Positions 4,866 to 9,199 of a stretch of DNA of 9,199 nucleotides are shown here, piece after piece. Source of the DNA: an uncultured Alphaproteobacteria bacterium (lineage in GTDB: Bacteria > Pseudomonadota > Alphaproteobacteria > Minwuiales > Minwuiaceae). The position numbers were made by a program, and so were the translations under genes. How positions within the stretch are numbered: position 1 is the stretch's first letter; the number at the start of each line of letters is the position of its first letter. The DNA is taken from the NCBI GenBank assembly GCA_913064755.1, contig CAJYBQ010000086.1:1-9199 (forward strand). The letters are read 5' to 3'. The notes under the pieces were generated by a model, which searched no databases, was not told the origin of the DNA, and saw only the letters and a list, made by a program, of their open reading frames with translations.

Positions 4866-7022
4866 GTGAATATCGAAGACCTGTCGCGCGGCATCGACCT
4901 TGTATGGATTCTCGTCTGCACCATTCTTGTGCTGCTGATGCAGCCGGGCTTCGCGTGCTTGGAGATCGGCCTGGTCAGGGCAAAGAACACGATCAACGTC
5001 GCCATGAAGAACATCGCGGACTTCTGTCTCGCGGTATTGCTGTTCTGGGCCGCCGGCTACGGCATCATGTTCGGCCTGTCGCAGGGCGGCATCATCGGTT
5101 CGACGCATTTCCTGTTTGATTCGCTGCAGGGACCGGACTCTCCCGCGAAGATGGTCGCCTTCTTCTTCTTCCAGGCCGCCTTCTGCGGCGCCGCGACCAC
5201 GATTGTCTCCGGCGCGGTTGCCGAGCGCATGAGCTTTCGCGGCTATTTCATCGTCGCCGGTCTGATCAGTGTCCTCGTCTATCCGCTGTTCGGGCACTGG
5301 GCCTGGGGCGGCCTGATGCTGCCTGGACAGAGCTGGCTGCAGCAGGCCGGTTTCGTGGACTTCGCCGGATCCACCGTGGTGCATGGCATCGGCGGCTGGG
5401 TGGCGCTGGCAGCCGTCATCGTCATCGGTCCGCGGGTCGGGCGTTTCGGATCCGGCCAGGGCCATGGCCCGATCGAGCCGCACAATCCGCCAACGGCCAT
5501 ACTCGGCATCTTCCTGCTGTGGATCGGCTGGTTCGGTTTCAACGGCGGCAGCGAACTGGCACTGAACGGCAATGTTCCGGGCATCCTGCTGAACACCCTG
5601 ATCGCCGGTGCGGCGGGCAGCCTGACCGTGCTGGGCGTGACTTGGCTGCGCGACGGGCGGCCGGCGGCCGTTCCGACTGCGACGGGCGCCATCTCGGGGC
5701 TGGTCGCCATAACCGCCGGGGTTCATGCCATGGGGGTACCATCGGCGATGCTGACCGGTGCCATCGGCGGCGCGGTGGGCCTGTTCGGCGGCTACCTGCT
5801 GGAACGCCTGCGCATCGATGACGTGGTCAATGCGGTGCCGGCGCACCTGATGTCCGGCATCTGGGGCACGATGGCTGTCGCGCTGTTCGCGGACCTGGAT
5901 CGGCTGGGCACCGGCCTGAACCGCATCGAACAGCTGCAGGCACAGGCGACGGGCGTCGGGGCGGCAGCGGTTGTCGGCATCGGCGTGGCCCTGCCGCTGA
6001 TGCTGCTGCTGAACCGCTTCCTGCCGCTGCGGGTTCCAGCGGAGTACGAGCGGGTCGGCCTGAACACCTCGGAGCACGGCGCCAACACGGCACTGATCGA
6101 ACTCGTCAGCGCCATGGACGAACATCGCCGTACCGGTGACTTCAGCCAGCAGGTCCAGGTCGAACCATCGACGGAAGCCGGCGAAATCGCCACCCAGTAC
6201 AACCTGGTGCTCGACAAGTTCGCGCGGGAAGTGAATGGCCACCAGAAGACCAGCACGCGCCTGCAGGTCGCCCTGACCCAGGCCGAACTGGCCAATGCCT
6301 CGAAATCCCAGTTCCTCGCCAACATGAGCCATGAACTGCGCACGCCGCTGAATGCCATCATCGGCTTCTCGGAGATCATTCGCGACGAATTGTTCGGCCC
6401 GTTGAAGAACGACCGCTACCAGGATTATGCCGTCGACATCAACAAGGCCAGCAAGCATCTGCTTTCGCTGATCAACGACATCCTGGACCTCTCCAAGATC
6501 GAAGCCGACAAGTACGACCTGTCCGATGAAGACGTCGACCTGGCGGAAGTCCTGGGAACCTGCGAGCGCATGGTCAGGGCCAATGCCGCGGACAGCAACG
6601 TCGACCTGGTCGTCACCGTGCCGCGCAATCTGCCCCTGGTGCGCGCCGATGCCAGGGCGATGAACCAGATCGTGCTGAACCTGCTGTCGAACGGCATCAA
6701 GTTCACGCCCGCCGGTGGCACGGTCCGCCTGTCCGTCGGGATCGAGGCCGACGGTCGCCTGGCGATCACGGTAACGGACACCGGCGTGGGCCTGTCGAAG
6801 GCCAATATCTCTCGTGCGCTGGAACCATTCACCCAGATCGCCAACAACAGCATGGTCTATTCGGCAGAGGGCACGGGCCTCGGCCTGCCGCTGACGGCTG
6901 CCCTGGTCAGGTTGCACGATGCGACCATGGTCATCGAATCAGTCGAGGGTGAAGGCACATCCATTGTCGTGCGCCTGCCCCTCAACCGCATCATCGCGCC
7001 GGAGGTCAGGCTGTCCGCCTGA
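4866..7022 (+). CDS. Ammonium transporter-histidine kinase fusion (Amt-HK ammonium sensor)
   Basis: This 718-residue inner-membrane protein joins an ammonium channel/sensor to a histidine kinase. Residues about 10-390 form an 11-helix Amt domain. Functional residues known from E. coli AmtB are conserved: Phe-gate F106 and F225, S229, W147, D165 (DFAG) and the twin histidines H173 and H327. Residues about 410-455 resemble a HAMP linker (GDFSQQV and EAGEIATQYN). The HisKA motif is FLANMSHELRTPLN with H489. The ATPase has an intact N-box (N605, N609), G1 (DTGVG, 638-642) and G2 (GTGLGL, 669-674), so it looks active. There is no receiver domain. The start is a GTG: in-frame stops at 4812 and 4827 exclude longer forms, and only a weak TGGAAA ribosome site is seen. 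Related fusions (Kuenenia Ks-Amt5) are known ammonium sensors. Likely role: ammonium-dependent autophosphorylation. Its stop is 8 bases from the convergent dehalogenase. Confidence 0.95.
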   Translation: MNIEDLSRGIDLVWILVCTILVLLMQPGFACLEIGLVRAKNTINVAMKNIADFCLAVLLFWAAGYGIMFGLSQGGIIGSTHFLFDSLQGPDSPAKMVAFFFFQAAFCGAATTIVSGAVAERMSFRGYFIVAGLISVLVYPLFGHWAWGGLMLPGQSWLQQAGFVDFAGSTVVHGIGGWVALAAVIVIGPRVGRFGSGQGHGPIEPHNPPTAILGIFLLWIGWFGFNGGSELALNGNVPGILLNTLIAGAAGSLTVLGVTWLRDGRPAAVPTATGAISGLVAITAGVHAMGVPSAMLTGAIGGAVGLFGGYLLERLRIDDVVNAVPAHLMSGIWGTMAVALFADLDRLGTGLNRIEQLQAQATGVGAAAVVGIGVALPLMLLLNRFLPLRVPAEYERVGLNTSEHGANTALIELVSAMDEHRRTGDFSQQVQVEPSTEAGEIATQYNLVLDKFAREVNGHQKTSTRLQVALTQAELANASKSQFLANMSHELRTPLNAIIGFSEIIRDELFGPLKNDRYQDYAVDINKASKHLLSLINDILDLSKIEADKYDLSDEDVDLAEVLGTCERMVRANAADSNVDLVVTVPRNLPLVRADARAMNQIVLNLLSNGIKFTPAGGTVRLSVGIEADGRLAITVTDTGVGLSKANISRALEPFTQIANNSMVYSAEGTGLGLPLTAALVRLHDATMVIESVEGEGTSIVVRLPLNRIIAPEVRLSA

Positions 7023-7030
7023 CGCCTGCT

Positions 7031-7915
7031 TCAGCCCCTGAGTCCCTTGGCCCAGGTCGCAAGGGCGGTGCCGATCTCGTCGGGCGAATCCTCCTGAATG
7101 AAGTGGCTCCCCTTCACGGTCACCTCCGTCTGGTTCTTCCAGCCACGACAGAATTCCCGCGCTGCACCGGTCAGGATCGCACCGGGCGTTGCATTCACGA
7201 ACAGCTTCGGCAGCTCGTTGACCGCCATCCAGTCGGAATAGTCCTGGACGATGGCGACCACATCCGCCGGCTCGCCGGAGATCGGGATCTGGCGCGGCCA
7301 GGTCAGGGTCGGGCGCCGGTCCTCGCCGGGGTTGGCAAAGGGACGGCGATAGACAGCCATTTCCGCGTCCGTCAATCCGCGCAGGACCGATCCGGGAAGG
7401 ACCTTTTCCACGAAGATATTGCGTTCCAGCACCATCTTCTCGCCGGCGGGTGAGCGGAAACCTTCGAAGACCGGCCGCGAGGCCTCGTTCCATTCCTCCC
7501 AGACCAGCGGCCGCACGATGCCTTCCATGTAGCAGATGCCCTGCATCGCATCGCGGTGACGGTTCGCCCAATCGAATCCCAGCGCCGATCCCCAGTCGTG
7601 AATCACGAAGATCGCGTTCTCCGTGATTCCCAGTGTATCGAGCAGGCCATCCAGGTAATGCCGATGCTCGACGAAGCGATACCTGTCGGGGCCGGAATCG
7701 GGAAGCTTGTCGGAATCACCCATGCCGATCAGGTCCGGGGCAATGCAGCGGCCAAGTCCCTGAACATGCGGCATGATATTGCGCCAGAGATAGGACGATG
7801 TCGGATTGCCATGCAGGAAGACGATCGGATCACCCTGTCCCATCTCGACATAGGTCATCTTCCGACCGTGGACCTCGACGGACTTCCGTGGATGTTCTGC
7901 AGGCGAAATGGTCAT
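7031..7915 (-). CDS. Haloalkane dehalogenase, subfamily II (LinB/DhaA type)
   Basis: This 294-residue alpha/beta hydrolase should split carbon-halogen bonds of haloalkanes to alcohol, halide and a proton. All five hallmark residues are present and sit one position from LinB numbering: nucleophile Asp107 in VIHDWGSALG, halide-stabilising Trp108 and Asn37 (HGNPTSS), acid Glu131 (YMEG) and base His271 (GSHFIQED). The family cap segment RPLVWEEW (135-142) follows Glu131. A longer frame begins at 7975, but ATG 7915 is chosen: GGGGAG lies 5 bases ahead and the length then equals that of LinB/DhaA. No signal peptide is visible. It lies 56 bases downstream of the GAF-kinase gene on the same strand and could be cotranscribed with it. 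The natural substrate is unknown; many environmental members have no known halogenated substrate. Confidence 0.93.
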   Translation of the reverse strand: MTISPAEHPRKSVEVHGRKMTYVEMGQGDPIVFLHGNPTSSYLWRNIMPHVQGLGRCIAPDLIGMGDSDKLPDSGPDRYRFVEHRHYLDGLLDTLGITENAIFVIHDWGSALGFDWANRHRDAMQGICYMEGIVRPLVWEEWNEASRPVFEGFRSPAGEKMVLERNIFVEKVLPGSVLRGLTDAEMAVYRRPFANPGEDRRPTLTWPRQIPISGEPADVVAIVQDYSDWMAVNELPKLFVNATPGAILTGAAREFCRGWKNQTEVTVKGSHFIQEDSPDEIGTALATWAKGLRG

Positions 7916-7971
7916 GCTGGCTCCCCTTCCCGATTTGAGCTCTCGGGAATCTGGCGCAGTCGCCGCAGAGA

Positions 7972-9199
7972 TCAAGCGCGCGCTGCCGCCAGCTTCCCGG
8001 ACAGCACACGATAGCCAGGAAAGGCGGCGCTCAGCCTCGTCGTTCCATCGGCGGTCTGGATGGCGTTGACCGTCCCGCCATGCGCCTCCGTCAGCAAGCG
8101 GGCGATGTAGAGCACGACGCCCAGCCCCTCGTCATTGGCAAACATGGGATCGACCGCGACCTCGAACGGGTCACGCAGAGCATTGGTCGTCGCCGCGATC
8201 CCGGTCCCTGTCCTGAAATCTACGTTGATCACCGCGTCCGCTTCCAGCCGTTCGACCGATACGCGGATCACCGCGCCCGGTGTCGCCTTCGCGATCGCAT
8301 GACTGAGCATGTGCATGATGATCTGGCGCACGAAGCCCGCGTCGGCCCTGATGCCGAGGTTGGCGGCAGAGACATCGTCCTGTTCGATCACGTGATTGGA
8401 CAGCGTCGCCTCTGCCACAAGCTGCCGCAGGGATGCATCCAGCACCTGGTCCAGGATGACGACGCTTTCGTTCAGTTGCAGGTCGCCGCGCTCCAGGTTG
8501 GTGATCGAGAGCAAATGCTCCACGTGCGACAGCAAGGTCCTGGCCCCGCTGGAAATCATCTCCGCATAGGATTCCACGTCAACGCTCTGGCCATGTTCGA
8601 TCTTCATCGACATCAGGTCGGCAAAGCCGATCACCGCGTTCAGCGGTGTCCTGAGTTCATGGCTGACCAGTTGCAGGAACCGCGCCTTCGCCAACCTGGA
8701 CTCCGACCCGATCCGGTCGAGATTGTCTGCCACTCCCCGGGCGCTCTCTTTCGCGTCCAGTCGCGCCTGCAGCTGGTCCTGGATGATATCCGCAAACTGC
8801 CGCAGCTTCAGTCTCATTTCGTGATCGAAGCCGGGCTCCGGCGCCTGGTCGATCAGGCACAGCGTACCGACACGCGCCCCGCCGCGCATGATCAATGGCG
8901 CGCCGGCATAGAAGCGGATGTAGGGTGGACCAAGGACAAGTGAGGCATCGGCAAAGCGCGGATCGGTGTTCAGATCGCCGTAAATGGCCGATTGTGCCAG
9001 CCACGCTGATGGTTTGGTACGCGCGGAAATCGCGGCAGATTTCAGCGCGTCCCAGTTCGGATCGTTGGCGGAGATTTCCGTACCGTCTTCGCGAGTACCG
9101 TAACACATGCGCGCCCAGAGCGCTTCGACCAGTGCCAGACCGCCAACCGGACCCCCAGCCGCAAGCGCGTCGCGCAGGGGGGGCAGGGCAACGCCGGGG
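7972..9199 (-). CDS. GAF/histidine-kinase-like protein with degraded ATPase; 5' end runs off the window
   Basis: The frame is open from the window edge to the stop at 7972-7974; an internal ATG lies at 9106-9108. Counting from that Met, residues about 49-118 are the second half of a GAF domain (DPRFAD, PPYIRFYAGAPL, GTLCLID). HisKA follows with FLQLVSHELRTPLNAVIGF, phosphoacceptor His150. The HATPase_c region (about 240-365) is recognisable but degraded: both N-box Asn are His (H266, H270 in MHMLSHA), the G1 Asp is Arg299 (RTGTG), and the G2 glycine box is irregular (EGLGVVLYIARLL). The protein may not bind ATP normally and may be an input/scaffold pseudokinase or a damaged gene. No transmembrane segment is visible, so it is probably cytoplasmic. 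The first half of GAF is missing and replaced by a mannitol-dehydrogenase-like segment (separate entry). The dehalogenase follows on the same strand. Confidence 0.8.
   Translation of the reverse strand, partial: PGVALPPLRDALAAGGPVGGLALVEALWARMCYGTREDGTEISANDPNWDALKSAAISARTKPSAWLAQSAIYGDLNTDPRFADASLVLGPPYIRFYAGAPLIMRGGARVGTLCLIDQAPEPGFDHEMRLKLRQFADIIQDQLQARLDAKESARGVADNLDRIGSESRLAKARFLQLVSHELRTPLNAVIGFADLMSMKIEHGQSVDVESYAEMISSGARTLLSHVEHLLSITNLERGDLQLNESVVILDQVLDASLRQLVAEATLSNHVIEQDDVSAANLGIRADAGFVRQIIMHMLSHAIAKATPGAVIRVSVERLEADAVINVDFRTGTGIAATTNALRDPFEVAVDPMFANDEGLGVVLYIARLLTEAHGGTVNAIQTADGTTRLSAAFPGYRVLSGKLAAARA
8947..9199 (-). other. Mannitol dehydrogenase-family C-terminal fragment fused in frame to GAF
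   Basis: Upstream of the GAF half, the same frame reads ALVEALWARMCYG, EISANDPNWD and SAWLAQSAIYGDL. To my reading this is the helical C-terminal region of mannitol dehydrogenase/fructuronate reductase proteins (NAD-dependent polyol oxidation), not a GAF N-terminus. The two families meet at DPRFAD (8947-8964), a motif that both can contain, so the switch could be a recombination or a misassembly at shared bases. The last about 30 bases are very G-rich and their translation (P-G-V-A-L-P-P) fits neither family well. The dehydrogenase identity comes from memory of the family and is probable, not certain. Confidence 0.6.

Noticed and set aside
4824..6917. Very long minus-strand open frame (697 codons) opposite the Amt-kinase gene
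   Set aside because: It mirrors a clearly functional gene in GC-rich DNA; the translation is Gln/Arg/Asp-rich and matches no family.
7000..7035. Shared bidirectional terminator between the convergent Amt-kinase and dehalogenase genes
   Set aside because: Only a 5-base stem (GGCTG/CAGCC) with a long loop and no T-run can be drawn.
7916..7975. Longer dehalogenase start adding 20 residues
   Set aside because: No ribosome site is seen there, whereas ATG 7915 has GGGGAG at good spacing and gives the normal family length.
8080..8943. Plus-strand open frame of 287 codons opposite the GAF/kinase gene
   Set aside because: It is antisense of the HisKA/ATPase coding region, with Gln/His/Arg-rich text and no motif.

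Overview
The window is a compact, GC-rich, gene-dense piece of bacterial chromosome. Codon use, the freestanding acyl-CoA carboxylase parts, the ammonium-sensor kinase and the soluble dehalogenase fit an alphaproteobacterium, possibly Rhodospirillales-like. That placement is inference, because no rRNA or marker gene is present. I see no mobile element, tRNA, rRNA or CRISPR array.

Layout. (1) Bases 1-467, minus strand: the N-terminal part of a response regulator, cut by the window edge, with a compositionally odd, poorly conserved tail. (2) Bases 468-836: a divergent intergenic region with several small inverted repeats, including the palindrome GGTTAACC. (3) Bases 837-4735, plus strand: a four-gene probable operon encoding an acyl-CoA carboxylase carboxyltransferase, a 73-residue biotin carrier protein, an alpha/beta hydrolase and an acyl-CoA dehydrogenase. 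No biotin carboxylase is present. (4) Bases 4736-4865: a short gap with two overlapping, mutually exclusive hairpins and a second GGTTAACC. (5) Bases 4866-7022, plus strand: an Amt-type ammonium transporter fused to a HAMP-like segment and a complete histidine kinase. (6) Bases 7031-7915, minus strand: a haloalkane dehalogenase of the LinB/DhaA type with all five key active-site residues. (7) Bases 7972-9199, minus strand: a GAF/histidine-kinase protein with a degraded ATP-binding region. Its upstream part reads as the C-terminus of a mannitol dehydrogenase-family protein.

How the genes may work together. The four plus-strand genes look like an acyl-CoA or branched/dicarboxylic acid catabolic module: ACAD dehydrogenation, carboxylation by carboxyltransferase plus biotin carrier (biotin carboxylase supplied from elsewhere), and a hydrolase. 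The Amt-kinase fusion should sense or bind ammonium at the membrane and signal through its kinase. No complete receiver partner lies beside it, although a partial response regulator sits on the other side of the catabolic operon.

The strongest points for a second look are the Amt-histidine kinase fusion, the in-frame mannitol-dehydrogenase/GAF junction at about 8947-8964 (natural fusion or assembly chimera), the degraded ATPase of the same protein, and the abnormal base composition at the left window end, which may mark unreliable sequence.
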